61,068 nucleotides of DNA, taken from NCBI GenBank assembly GCA_003162245.1, contig PMMM01000039.1, positions 14,592 to 75,659 on the forward strand, given 5' to 3'. Shown piece by piece: positions 34,848 to 43,767 of the stretch. The position numbers and the translations under genes are program-made. Position 1 is the stretch's first letter. Each line of letters opens with the position of its first letter. The notes below the pieces were generated by a model. It did not search any database. It worked only from the letters and a program-made list of their open reading frames with translations, and had not been told where the DNA came from. Source of the DNA: Phycisphaerales bacterium (GTDB taxonomy: Bacteria; Planctomycetota; Phycisphaerae; UBA1845; Fen-1342).

Positions 34848-36305
34848 CTACCGCACCGCCGCCGGCGTGCCGACCGCCGTCTTCGTCTTCACCTTGTTCA
34901 GCGCCTGGTCGAGGTCGGCGATGATGTCGTCGGGGTGCTCGCCGCCCACGCAGAGGCGAATGAGATTCGGCGGGATGTGGGCGAGTTGGCGACCGGCTTC
35001 GCCCTGCTGCAGATGCGTCGAGATCGCCGGGATCGTGGCGACGCTCTTGATGCGACCCAGATCGGTCGCTCGCCAGATGCGCTGCAGCCCGTCGAACGCC
35101 TTCCGCGTCGCCTCGACGCCACCCTTCACGCAGAATGACATCAAGTGCCCGTAGCGATTGACCGGCTTGCCGTACTGCTCGTCATATTCCGCGTCCACGA
35201 GCCACATGTACTTGCTTGCCAACTCGTGCAGCGGGTGCTCCGGCAGCCCGAGATACTCGACGCGCTCGACCTGCGGGTGCCGGCTCAGGAACTCGGACAC
35301 CTTCAGCGTGTTGCGGCTGAGCATGTCCATCTTCGAGCGCAGCGTGCGCACGTCGTTGAGCGTCATGATCGCTTGCAGCGGGTGCAGATTCGGGCCGTAG
35401 TCCCGGTTCGGCAGGTACTTCACGTACAGCGCGAAATCCTGCTTCAAATCGTCGTTGTCGACGCGGCAGATCAGGTTCTTCCGCGCGATCACCGCCCCGC
35501 AAATCCCGAAGCCGCTGCTGGTGAGCGATTTCGTCGCCGACTGCACCACGATGTCCGCCCCGTGACAGATCGGCCGCAAAAGCGCCGGCGTCGCCACCGT
35601 GCTGTCCACGATCAGCGGCAGATTGCGGCTGTGCGCCAGGTCCGCAACGGCGGCGATGTCGAAGAACCCCTGCTGCGGGTTGCTCGGCAGCTCGCCATAG
35701 AGGAAACGTGTGTTCTCGTCGATCTGCGACGCCCACTCGTCGATATTCGCCGGGTTCTGGACCCAGCGGCATTCGATGTCGCGCTCCTCCATCATGCGGA
35801 CCTTGAACTGCTGGAACGTCCCGCCGTAGCACTGCGCGGTGGCCAGGAAATTCCGCGGCTCGTGCACGTGGTGCCGCTTGTGGACCAGGAAGGGCTGCAC
35901 GGCGGTCATGATGGCGGCCATCCCGGACGACGTGGAGCAGCACGATGTATCGCCCTTGAAGCCGTAGCCTTCCAGCAGCGCCAGCGTCCACTCGTAGTAG
36001 TACGTGGACGGGTTCGCGATGCGCGAGTAGCACCAAGTGGGGATCAGGTACGCCAGCGCGGCGGCCATCTCGTCGGCGTCGCGGTACGCCTGCGAGCTGC
36101 TCATGAAGATCGGTTCGATGATCGCGCCCTGGTAGTCCTCGAGCGCATCCTGCACGGTGTACAGGCCGTGCACCGCGATCGTGTCGAACTTCCACTTCTT
36201 GACCACGTCGCGGATGTACTGGTCCCGCTTGGCGAGGTACGCGTTGTTCTTGTCGATGTAGCGCTGCATCCCCGGGGTGATCTTGATTTCGTCGCTGGTG
36301 AACAT
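34848..36305 (-). CDS. Cys/Met metabolism PLP-dependent enzyme (cystathionine gamma-synthase / O-acetylhomoserine sulfhydrylase family)
   Basis: A fold-type I PLP enzyme of 485 aa. The PLP lysine is in VVQSATKSLTSSG, the preceding Asp in PLIVDSTVATPAL, and the cofactor phosphate region in CCSTSSGMAAIMTAV. SVATIPAISTHLQ and PPNLIRLCVGGEHPDDIIADLDQAL match the conserved C-terminal substrate segment. It is longer than the usual ~400 aa because of an N-terminal extension of about 40 residues (MFTSDEIKITPGMQRYIDKN). AGGAGG lies 7 nt before ATG 36305. The exact reaction (gamma-synthase, sulfhydrylase or gamma-lyase) cannot be fixed here; no SAM riboswitch was recognised upstream. Confidence 0.85.
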   Translation of the reverse strand: MFTSDEIKITPGMQRYIDKNNAYLAKRDQYIRDVVKKWKFDTIAVHGLYTVQDALEDYQGAIIEPIFMSSSQAYRDADEMAAALAYLIPTWCYSRIANPSTYYYEWTLALLEGYGFKGDTSCCSTSSGMAAIMTAVQPFLVHKRHHVHEPRNFLATAQCYGGTFQQFKVRMMEERDIECRWVQNPANIDEWASQIDENTRFLYGELPSNPQQGFFDIAAVADLAHSRNLPLIVDSTVATPALLRPICHGADIVVQSATKSLTSSGFGICGAVIARKNLICRVDNDDLKQDFALYVKYLPNRDYGPNLHPLQAIMTLNDVRTLRSKMDMLSRNTLKVSEFLSRHPQVERVEYLGLPEHPLHELASKYMWLVDAEYDEQYGKPVNRYGHLMSFCVKGGVEATRKAFDGLQRIWRATDLGRIKSVATIPAISTHLQQGEAGRQLAHIPPNLIRLCVGGEHPDDIIADLDQALNKVKTKTAVGTPAAVR

Positions 36306-36436
36306 ACGCGTGCCTCCTCAGGCGCCCCGGCGCGTTTATCGCCCGCTACAGGATACCCGAATGCCGTGCCGCCGCCAACGGCGGCTTGAGCCCCGGCGCG
36401 GCGCATGAGCGCACCCGGCTGAATCCATGTCTTGGT

Positions 36437-36466
36437 TTGACATGCCCGTGTGCGGTTTCATAGACT
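36437..36466 (+). promoter_or_regulatory. Strong promoter of tRNA-His
   Basis: A consensus -35 TTGACA at 36437-36442, an 18-bp spacer and a -10 TAGACT at 36461-36466 lie 41 bp upstream of the tRNA 5' end. Confidence 0.65.
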
Positions 36467-36507
36467 ACGCGGTAGGCGGGCGGACCCGGGCTGGACCCAC
36501 CCGCGTC

Positions 36508-36581
36508 GCCGGTGTAGCTCAGTTGGATAGAGCGCTTGACTGTGGATCAAGAGGTCCCCGGTTCGACCCCGGGCGCCGGCA
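36508..36581 (+). tRNA. tRNA-His (anticodon GTG), lacking encoded G-1 and C73
   Basis: The acceptor GCCGGTG pairs with CGCCGGC. The D-stem is GCTC/GAGC, the anticodon stem CTTGA/TCAAG encloses CTGTGGA with GTG, and the T-arm is CCCGG/CCGGG. The base before position 1 is C and the discriminator is A, so the G-1:C73 pair usual for bacterial tRNA-His is not encoded. The gene overlaps the 3' end of the membrane-protein gene on the other strand, and hisS lies 2.3 kb away. Confidence 0.92.
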
Positions 36582-38810
36582 ATCGAGTCGTAGCAGTCGC
36601 ATGACGGGGGTCGCCAGCACGAACGCCAACACGCCCGCCGCGTACCACGGCCAACGCGTCGCCGGTGCGTATGTGAAGCGAATCTCATGCCGGCCCGCGG
36701 GCACCTGCACAGCGGCAAAGCCCGGCGTGACCGGGAACACGGTCGCGGGCACGCCGTCCACCGTGCCGCGCAGACCCGGGTGGTAGCCCGCCCGCCGAAC
36801 CACCGCCGCGGGACGCGCGAGTTCCGCCGCGCACGACCACGAATCGGCCTCCTGCGTCAACGTGCCCGCCGACGCACTTAGCCCCGCGGGCGCAACCAGC
36901 ACGGAATTCGGATCGCTGTCGTCAAACCTCGCCACCGGCACGTCCGCCGGCCCACGCCCGCCGATCAGCAGCGCCGGATACTCCCGGCGGACCGGCAGCG
37001 TGCTCTTCAGCCACGCGTTCCCCACGTTGTACACCGTCCGCTTGGTGCAGCGGATCCCATACGGCACATCGACCACGCCGAAGTACGATGCCTCCGGCAC
37101 CTCGTAGACACGGTACCGCCCGAACTCCGCGCGAAGCTGGGCAAACGCCGGCGGCGCGCGGTTCTGCTCGAACACGAGATACCGCACCCCGAAGATGCGG
37201 CAGTGCAACGGGTCGTCCGGGTTGAACCACACCTGTATGTCGCCGGCGTACGTGATCGCGATCCACAGGAACCCGAGCGTGTCGATGCCGTCGAGCAGGC
37301 AGAACGCCGTCAGCGGAATCCCGCCCACGCGTAGGTACTCCTTCTCCCGGCCGGGAATGCCCACGTACACGCGGCCGCCCTTCAGCGCGTGCAGTTCCGC
37401 CAGCAGCGGTTGCAGGTCCGCGTCCGCGCGGACGCCGACCAGCGCGTCCTGCTTCCACTTCTTGCTTTGCAGGAGATACGCCGCCCGCTCGTTCACTGCG
37501 GGTGCCAGCAGCAGACCGAGCACGGCCCCCGCCGCCGCCATGCGCAGCCAGCGCTGCGGCGTCGCGATGCACTGCATCACAAACGCCAGCCCGCAGCCCG
37601 CCAGCGGAATCGCAAAAAGATGCACGCCGCCGATGAAGCGGTGCAGCGGCGCGTCGCGCGCCAACGGCAGCAAGTCGATCAGCCGCCCCCACGTCGGCCG
37701 GCCGAAGTACAGCAGCAGCCATGCTATGCACAGGCCGCCCAGCAGGCGCAGCGGCGTGTCGCCGCGCCGCGCGGCATAGAGCAGCCCCAGCGCCGCGAGA
37801 ATCGTCACGACCGGCACGCGGCCGTTGTCGAACAGCCGCCCCGCGAGCAAGTGCCCCAGCACGAGCTTCCCATCGGACAGGTGCCCCAGCACAGCCTTCG
37901 CGCCGAGCGAGTCCATCTTCTCCTGCTTCTCCCAAACGCTGTGGTTGGCGAACTCAGCGTCCTGGAGTGCGGGCACGATGAAGCACGAGCCGATGAGGAA
38001 CGTCGCAACCGCCAGGAGCGCCACGCGACCGGCGCGGTGCAGCCGCCGGGGCCCGGGCACGATGAACGCCAGCGTCGACAGCGCCATCATGTACCCGTAC
38101 ACAAGCTGCGAAGCGAACGTCGCCGCAATGAGCAGCGCCGCCCGACCCAGCCCACGCCCCGTCGCCACAGCCCGGTACGCGCTTGCAAACGCCAGCGGCG
38201 CCAGCACCGACGCGAAAAGCTGCGCGTACAGCCCGCTGCCGCCCCACAGGTACGATTCGAAGCCGAGCCCGTACAGGTACGGCGTCGACAGCAGCGGCGC
38301 GATGAGGGCCGAGCAACCCGCCGCCAGCGGCCGCAAACCCAGCCGTCGCAGCGAGCCGTAAATCGCCAGCGGAAACACCGCCAGCAGCACCCCGAACACG
38401 ATGCGGTACGTCGTGGCCAGCGGAATGAGCCGCCCGACAACCGCGTCCACCGCGACGAGAGACAGGTGCGGCAAGAACTGGTAATGCCGCAGCAGCGGAA
38501 AACCGAGGGCGACGTCCGGATACCAGAAGTCGATCGGCGACTCGCCGCGCGCCAGCGCCTCCTTCATGCGCTGTGCGATGGCTACATGGTAGGCCGAGTC
38601 GTTCAGATCCGGGCAATTAATGACCAGTTCGGGCACCGCCCCCGCCGCAACCGTGAGCGCCACGAGCAGCGCGACGCCCAGGCCCAGCCAGCGCTCGCCG
38701 GGCGATCCGTCGCCGCTAAGCGAGAACGTGTCGGACGCGTCGGCGTCGCTCGCCGCTAGTGGCGCGGTCCGCTTCGGGGACGTGCCCGCTTTTTCAGCCG
38801 GAGCAGCCAT
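36519..38810 (-). CDS. Polytopic membrane protein (YfhO-like), C-terminus antisense to tRNA-His
   Basis: A 763-aa inner-membrane protein with about ten or more helices, a LNDSAYHVAIAQRMKEALARGESP loop after the first, and large periplasmic segments. The general layout (N-terminal multi-helix core, C-terminal soluble region ending in one helix, ATRWPWYAAGVLAFVLATPVM) resembles YfhO and glycosyltransferase-C-like proteins, so a role in surface polysaccharide or lipid-linked sugar transfer is possible but not shown. The last ~20 residues (after LLRLDC) are read from the antisense strand of tRNA-His, and the stop lies inside the tRNA gene. The start ATG 38810 is divergent from hisS. Confidence 0.75.
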   Translation of the reverse strand: MAAPAEKAGTSPKRTAPLAASDADASDTFSLSGDGSPGERWLGLGVALLVALTVAAGAVPELVINCPDLNDSAYHVAIAQRMKEALARGESPIDFWYPDVALGFPLLRHYQFLPHLSLVAVDAVVGRLIPLATTYRIVFGVLLAVFPLAIYGSLRRLGLRPLAAGCSALIAPLLSTPYLYGLGFESYLWGGSGLYAQLFASVLAPLAFASAYRAVATGRGLGRAALLIAATFASQLVYGYMMALSTLAFIVPGPRRLHRAGRVALLAVATFLIGSCFIVPALQDAEFANHSVWEKQEKMDSLGAKAVLGHLSDGKLVLGHLLAGRLFDNGRVPVVTILAALGLLYAARRGDTPLRLLGGLCIAWLLLYFGRPTWGRLIDLLPLARDAPLHRFIGGVHLFAIPLAGCGLAFVMQCIATPQRWLRMAAAGAVLGLLLAPAVNERAAYLLQSKKWKQDALVGVRADADLQPLLAELHALKGGRVYVGIPGREKEYLRVGGIPLTAFCLLDGIDTLGFLWIAITYAGDIQVWFNPDDPLHCRIFGVRYLVFEQNRAPPAFAQLRAEFGRYRVYEVPEASYFGVVDVPYGIRCTKRTVYNVGNAWLKSTLPVRREYPALLIGGRGPADVPVARFDDSDPNSVLVAPAGLSASAGTLTQEADSWSCAAELARPAAVVRRAGYHPGLRGTVDGVPATVFPVTPGFAAVQVPAGRHEIRFTYAPATRWPWYAAGVLAFVLATPVMRLLRLDCRRPGSNRGPLDPQSSALSN

Positions 38811-38911
38811 ACGCGGAAGATTACAGCAACCCCGTCAGGGGGCCAACTTGCCTGCCGACGGGCCTTGTGGTACTTGATCGGCTCCGGACGCTTCTTCTGG
38901 AGGTGACGATC

Positions 38912-40351
38912 TTGGCCGGTACCGTCGAACCACGTTTGCTACGGGGTCTGCGGGATTACTTCGCCGCCGACATGCACGCCCGGCAGTGGATCATCGACAC
39001 GATCCGCGGGGTGTACGAACGCTACGGGTACGTGCCGCTTGGCACGCCGGCGCTGGAGTACCTCGACATCCTGCGGGGTACCGCCGGCGAGGAGAGCGAA
39101 AAGCAGCTCTTCGAGGTCAAAGGCCCCGACGAGGAGCGGCTCGGGCTGCGCTTCGACCAGACGGTGCCGCTGGCCCGCGTTGTCGCGCAGTATCCCGACC
39201 TGCCGCGGCCGTTTCGCCGCTACCAGGTCTCACCGGCGTGGCGCTGCGACAACCCCTACGAGAAGCGCGGCCGCTTCCGCGAGTTCATCCAGTTCGACAT
39301 CGACGCGGTCGGCGTCGAGTCCGCGGTCGCCGACGTCGAGATGATCACGGCCATGTGCGACACGATGCAGGCGCTGAACGTCGGCCGCTTCCGCGTCCGC
39401 GTCTCGAGCCGCCGCGTGCTGAATCTCCTGCTCACGTACGCCGGCATCGCCCACGATCGGGCCCATGACGTATTCCGCGTCCTCGACAAACTCGACAAGC
39501 TTGGACACGAGAAGGTCCGCCTGGAACTGACCATCGGCTACAAGGACGAATCGGGCAGCCCGATCCCGGGCCTGGGGTTTTCCAGCGCGCAGGTCGATCG
39601 AATTGACCAGTTCCTCGCCCTCCGCGCGGCGAGCCGCGAGGAGGCGCTCGCACAGGTGCGCGACCTGTTCAAGGAAGTGGAGGGCGCCGCGGCCGAAATC
39701 GAGCTGCTCGCCCGTATGTCGCAGCAACTCCACACTTTGGGCTACGGCGACGATGTCGTGGCGTACGACCTGACCATCGCCCGCGGCCTCGACTACTACA
39801 CCGGCACCGTGTTCGAGACGCTGCTGCTCGATCTGCCGGACTTCGGCTCGGTCTGCGGCGGCGGGCGCTATGACGACCTCGTCATGCGGTTCCTCGGCGA
39901 GCGCGTGCCGGCGGTCGGCACGTCGGTTGGGGTGGATCGGCTGCTCGTCGCACTGGAGCAGCTCGGCCGGCTGCCGTCGCGGAAATGCACCGCGCAGGTC
40001 CTCGTCACCGTCTTCGACGACGTGCCGATTGACGAGTATCTCGCGATGGCCTACGAGCTCCGCCGCGCCGGCGTCCCCACCGAGTTCTACCTCGGCACCG
40101 AACGCCGCTTCGGCAAGCAGGTCCGCTACGGCGACCACTACGGCGTCCCGGTGCTCGTCGTCTGCGGCGCGGACGAGCGTGCCCGCGGCGAAGTGCAGCT
40201 CAAAGACATGTCCGTCGGCCGCAAACGCACCGCCCAAGTCGCTGACCGCAGCCAGTGGAAGTCTGAGCGCCCCGGCCAGTTCAACGTGCCGCGCGCCGAG
40301 CTTGTAGCGGCCATTCAGAAGCTTCTGGCGGAGATTGCGGCAGGGGGCTGA
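38912..40351 (+). CDS. hisS: Histidyl-tRNA synthetase
   Basis: A class II synthetase charging tRNA-His. TTG 38912 is chosen because GGAGGTGA sits 5 nt upstream, giving 479 aa; the frame is open back to 38759 without a ribosome site. Seen are LRFDQTVPLARVVAQ, motif 2 AWRCDNPYEKRGRFREFIQFDID at about 109-131, the HisA motif ARGLDYYTG, GGGRYDDL, and a C-terminal anticodon-binding domain. Motif 2 follows the eukaryote-like pattern (R-x-D-N-P-x-x-x-R-G-R-x-R-E-F) rather than the usual bacterial R-H-E-R-P-Q-x-G-R-x-R-Q-F. This fits the atypical tRNA-His nearby. The next gene starts 1 bp after its stop. Confidence 0.93.
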   Translation: MAGTVEPRLLRGLRDYFAADMHARQWIIDTIRGVYERYGYVPLGTPALEYLDILRGTAGEESEKQLFEVKGPDEERLGLRFDQTVPLARVVAQYPDLPRPFRRYQVSPAWRCDNPYEKRGRFREFIQFDIDAVGVESAVADVEMITAMCDTMQALNVGRFRVRVSSRRVLNLLLTYAGIAHDRAHDVFRVLDKLDKLGHEKVRLELTIGYKDESGSPIPGLGFSSAQVDRIDQFLALRAASREEALAQVRDLFKEVEGAAAEIELLARMSQQLHTLGYGDDVVAYDLTIARGLDYYTGTVFETLLLDLPDFGSVCGGGRYDDLVMRFLGERVPAVGTSVGVDRLLVALEQLGRLPSRKCTAQVLVTVFDDVPIDEYLAMAYELRRAGVPTEFYLGTERRFGKQVRYGDHYGVPVLVVCGADERARGEVQLKDMSVGRKRTAQVADRSQWKSERPGQFNVPRAELVAAIQKLLAEIAAGG

Positions 40352-40352
40352 T

Positions 40353-40958
40353 GTGGAACCCTACGAGATTCACTTCGAGTTGACGGACGACGAGTCCCGC
40401 CGCGCGACGCGACGCTTCTGGTGGCGCCAAGCTGGTTCGACATTCGTGGGCGTGGCGAGTGTCCTCACCGCAACCGCCTGCCTGTCGTCCCTCGTGCGTC
40501 CCTGGCACGAGTCCCTGGCGATGGCGCTATGGACGGCGGCCACGTTCTGTTGGCTTCAGATTCCGCTGGGGTACCGTGCGTACCAAAACGCTCGGGCGGC
40601 AGTCCGGCGCCTCGGGAGAGACCGCTCGGTGACGATGCGCTTCAGCGCCGCGCGGATCGAACAGGAAAGTACGAACGTCGCCGTGTCGATGGCGTGGAGA
40701 CTCGTCGTCGCCGTCTGGCGCCACGACGACATGTGGCTGCTCCTCTTTGCCGGTGGCGGATTCTGGGCGATGCCAACCACGAGTCTGGACCCGGAGCTGC
40801 GCCAGTTCATTCTCGATCAGATGAAGCGCACGCGACAAGTCCGCAAACGAATGCCGCGGTGCTTGCGCTGCGGCTACGACCTGCGCGGCCAGACCACGCC
40901 GCGCTGCCCCGAATGCGGCCTGGAGTTCGATCCGGAGCACTTGGAGACGCGACACTGA
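40353..40958 (+). CDS. Small membrane protein with YcxB-like domain and C-terminal zinc ribbon
   Basis: This 201-aa product starts at GTG 40353 (AGGGGG upstream), 1 bp after hisS. Two helices at roughly residues 28-68 form a membrane hairpin. A soluble stretch with MRFSAARIEQESTNVAVSMAWRLVVAVWRHDDMWLLL and FWAMPTTSLD resembles the YcxB-like C-terminal domain. The end CLRCGYDLRGQTTPRCPECGLEFD is a four-cysteine zinc ribbon of a type very common in Phycisphaerae-like planctomycetes. The function is unknown; co-transcription with hisS is likely from spacing alone. Confidence 0.75.
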   Translation: MEPYEIHFELTDDESRRATRRFWWRQAGSTFVGVASVLTATACLSSLVRPWHESLAMALWTAATFCWLQIPLGYRAYQNARAAVRRLGRDRSVTMRFSAARIEQESTNVAVSMAWRLVVAVWRHDDMWLLLFAGGGFWAMPTTSLDPELRQFILDQMKRTRQVRKRMPRCLRCGYDLRGQTTPRCPECGLEFDPEHLETRH

Positions 40959-41036
40959 TCCAATCCGGCGGGTGCCACCGCCATGCCGGCCGTAGGGAAC
41001 CACACCCCGTTCCACGGCCGGCCGGAGCGCCGACCG

Positions 41037-42065
41037 CTACAGTTCCGTCGCGTAGCATTCCCCCGGGCCGATGAACTCCGGCCACACGCCGCGCTCGAAA
41101 AGGAACCGCCGCACGTGCGTACACAAATGGCACTTGCTGGCGTAGCCGCCGGGCCGTTCCTCGTACCCGAGCGCCTTAGCCCGTTGCAGCAGCTCATAAC
41201 TGCCGCCGGCGGCGACCGCGGCGACCACGGCATGCTCGCGCCAGTGCGCCCTCAGTTCCTGCCAGATGTCAGCGACCGTTCGCTCGCCGGCTCGGCCCAG
41301 GATGATGCCCGCGCACGTGCCGGGGAAGACGTGGGCGTACGGATCGACGTGCACGTGCTGGCTTTGCAGCACCTCTTTGACGCAGTTCTGCCCCGCAAAC
41401 GCCTCTGCCGGCCGGCATTCGAGCAGCGGCGCGAGCTGCTCCGCCGCCCGGCCGGCTAGGCGGTCCTTGTGGCGCGCCAGCGCGGCGCGGAACGCCCGCG
41501 CTCTTTCTGCAGAATCCAGCCGTCCCGCCTCGACCGGGTTCTGAAGGAAGTCCCACCACCGCACGATGACCCGCCCGGAACCGAAGACAGCCCGACCGAT
41601 CTCCACGCAGCGCCGTACACGCTCCGGCGGCACGAACTCCTGGTGAAAAACGTCGGTGCTGACCACCAGTCGCCGCACGCCGAGCGCGTCGAGCAATTCC
41701 AGCCGCGACCGCGTGACGCCGTCATCGGTGGCCCAGAACGCGTTCGTTTCGACTTTGTCGACCGGCGTCAGGCCGGCCGCGCGGGCCGCCCGGACGATCG
41801 ACACCAAGCGCACCCAGTCATGGAACGGTTCCCCGCCGGAAAGGTGAATCCGCATCGTCTTGCCGTGTGCCGCGGCCAACTCGTCAAGGCTGCGCCACAG
41901 CGCCAGCGCGGTCTCGACGCGCATCTCCCCGCCGCGCTCCGGTCCGCAGTTCACGTAGCAGAATGCGCAGCGTGCATTGCACCAGTACGTGAGCAGCAGC
42001 CCGGCGAACTCCCACACCGCCAGTTCGGCGGCGCCCTCCGACTCTGCGGCCTCGCGTGTTCCCAT
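41037..42065 (-). CDS. Radical SAM protein
   Basis: The 342-aa enzyme has the [4Fe-4S]-SAM motif Cys29-x3-Cys33-x2-Cys36 in YWCNARCAFCYVNC, the GGEPF motif (HLSGGEPFHDW), and the ETNAFWATDD strand of the partial TIM barrel. A SPASM-like C-terminus carries further cysteines (GQNCVKEVLQ, FPGTCAGII, SKCHLCTHVRRF, GPGECYATEL), suggesting one auxiliary cluster. Proteins of this build often modify peptides or act in cofactor synthesis. No peptide precursor gene was found beside it, so the substrate is unknown. Confidence 0.85.
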   Translation of the reverse strand: MGTREAAESEGAAELAVWEFAGLLLTYWCNARCAFCYVNCGPERGGEMRVETALALWRSLDELAAAHGKTMRIHLSGGEPFHDWVRLVSIVRAARAAGLTPVDKVETNAFWATDDGVTRSRLELLDALGVRRLVVSTDVFHQEFVPPERVRRCVEIGRAVFGSGRVIVRWWDFLQNPVEAGRLDSAERARAFRAALARHKDRLAGRAAEQLAPLLECRPAEAFAGQNCVKEVLQSQHVHVDPYAHVFPGTCAGIILGRAGERTVADIWQELRAHWREHAVVAAVAAGGSYELLQRAKALGYEERPGGYASKCHLCTHVRRFLFERGVWPEFIGPGECYATEL

Positions 42066-42105
42066 GCGGTCATTCTACACCGCAGGGCGAGCGCCCACTT
42101 CGCCG

Positions 42106-42627
42106 TCACGGCCCGACGCGGTACACCATGTACAGGAACATCGCCACACCGATGACCCCTGCCGCCGTGAAGCGTATCCACTTATCGGAGCGCGTCTCCG
42201 TCTTGCGGGCCACGGGCGCGGCCTCCTCACTCAGCACCTCGTCGCCGCCGAACTGAACCTGCGCGATCAGCAGTTGCGCCTGAAACTCGTTCAACCCCAG
42301 CTCGCGCGCCCGCTCCAGGATCATCTGTCGCCGCGAGTAACGCAGCAGCCCGTCCTCGAGCGCGGCGACGATCAGGCGGCGCAGCTCTGTAACGCGGTCC
42401 AGCGCGCCCGTCCGCGCCGCGAGGTACTCCGCCTGCCGGTGTGGATCGCGCAGGACGGCGTACGCAACGTGCAGCTCGTCGAGCTCCCCGCGTGCGTCGG
42501 TGTGCCGAGCCGGGTCGCGAAGTTCCCCAAGCAGCCGTTGCCGATGCACGTCGAAGTGTCGGGTGATCTCGCCGGGATCGTACGCGCGCGGGGCGAGTCC
42601 GAGAACAGCGAAGTAATCACGGGCCAT
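42106..42627 (-). CDS. Tail-anchored J-domain-like protein
   Basis: The 173-aa product opens with MARDYFAVLGLAPRAYDPGEI, the typical first helix and turn of a J domain, and ends its N-terminal domain with ELDELHVAYAVLRDPHRQAEYL. The HPD tripeptide that activates DnaK is missing; HRQ occurs near the expected place. A middle helical region (LRRLIVAALEDGLLRYSRRQM) follows, and a single hydrophobic helix at about 151-169 forms a C-terminal anchor (FTAAGVIGVAMFLYMVYRVG). It may be a degenerate co-chaperone or a scaffold. Confidence 0.65.
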   Translation of the reverse strand: MARDYFAVLGLAPRAYDPGEITRHFDVHRQRLLGELRDPARHTDARGELDELHVAYAVLRDPHRQAEYLAARTGALDRVTELRRLIVAALEDGLLRYSRRQMILERARELGLNEFQAQLLIAQVQFGGDEVLSEEAAPVARKTETRSDKWIRFTAAGVIGVAMFLYMVYRVGP

Positions 42628-42827
42628 CTTTCCAGCCTCCTATCTAACGATAGGCTGCCCGGAGCTGGAGACAACGGCCCGCTGGCCCGGCAAAGGGCCC
42701 GCGGTGCCGCTGCCGGCGTCCGGCATGGGTTTTCGCCGGTCCGAGTCGGGGCTGGCGGACGCGGGTTCCGAAAACACTTGCACAACCGCCCAGGGGGTTT
42801 GCGGAAGGAGGTTCTCCGCGCGGTTCG

Positions 42828-43712
42828 TCAGCGTGGCGGCCGCCCGTCAACGAGGAGCTTTTCGTACTCGCTCTTCCCCTCGGAGTCGGTGAGCGGCCCG
42901 GTCGACGAGCCGGTGAGGAATTGTTGAATGAGCCGGTCCTCGTTGGCGGCGAGCTGACCCGGTTCCGAGTCGCGCAGCGCCTCGAACTCGGGGCGCGGAC
43001 CGATCCGCAGGATGCGCCCGGCCTGCAGCATGACCATGCGGTCCGCGATCCGGAACGCTGAGTCCATCTCGTGCGTCACGACCACGCTGGTGACCTGGAG
43101 CTTGCGGGACAGGTCCATCATTAGCTCGTCGATCGCGGAGGACGTGACCGGGTCCAGCCCCGCGCTCGGCTCGTCGTAGAACAGGATCTCCGGGTCGAGG
43201 GCGGTCGCGCGGGCCAGGCCCGCCCGCTTCTTCTGGCCGCCGGAGAGCTGGGCCGGGTACTTGTCGCGGTGCGGCAGCATGCGCACCTGCTGCAGCTTCA
43301 TGGTCACGACGATGTCGATGATGTCCTCGTCGACGTGCGAGTGCTCCTTCAGCGGCAGCGCCACGTTCTCGGCCAGCGTCAGCGAGCTGAACAGCGCCCC
43401 GGACTGAAAGAGGATGCCGAAGCGCTTGCGGACGGCGTTACGCGTCTTCTCGTCCGCCTGCGCCAGGTCCACCTCGCCGAGGTCCGGCAGATGGTAGAGA
43501 ATCCGCCCCTCGTCCGGCGTGATCTCGCCGATGAGGCAGTTGAGAAGCGTGCTCTTGCCGCAGCCCGACCCACCCATGATGGCCAGCGTCTCGCCGCGAA
43601 TCACGTCGAACGTGACGCCGTCGAGCACGGTGGCACGCGTTTCGTCGGCCGCCTCGAAGCGGACGACGAGGTCGCGCACGGACAGGACGATGTCGGCGCT
43701 CTTGTCGCTCAC
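42828..43712 (-). CDS. ABC transporter ATP-binding protein, MlaF/Ttg2A-like
   Basis: A 294-aa ATPase with Walker A GGSGCGKST, Q-loop GILFQSGALFSSLTLAENV, signature LSGGQKKRAGLARA, Walker B ILFYDEPSAGLDPV and the H-loop VVTHEMDSAF. The FQSGALFSSLT and PSAGLDPVTS segments are typical of MlaF-type ATPases that power retrograde phospholipid transport with MlaE permease and MlaD MCE proteins. No mlaE or mlaD gene lies beside it in this window, so the assignment to lipid transport is by family only. Confidence 0.85.
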   Translation of the reverse strand: MSDKSADIVLSVRDLVVRFEAADETRATVLDGVTFDVIRGETLAIMGGSGCGKSTLLNCLIGEITPDEGRILYHLPDLGEVDLAQADEKTRNAVRKRFGILFQSGALFSSLTLAENVALPLKEHSHVDEDIIDIVVTMKLQQVRMLPHRDKYPAQLSGGQKKRAGLARATALDPEILFYDEPSAGLDPVTSSAIDELMMDLSRKLQVTSVVVTHEMDSAFRIADRMVMLQAGRILRIGPRPEFEALRDSEPGQLAANEDRLIQQFLTGSSTGPLTDSEGKSEYEKLLVDGRPPR

Positions 43713-43767
43713 GCCCCGATTCTAACCGCTCGGGCAGCCGGGAACATCGGGCTTCGCGCGTGCGGCC

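Noticed and set aside
35145-36389. A 414-codon plus-strand frame
   Set aside because: Antisense to the PLP enzyme gene; the composition is that of a shadow frame.
37389-38759. A 456-codon plus-strand frame full of Arg and Gln
   Set aside because: Antisense to the polytopic membrane-protein gene.
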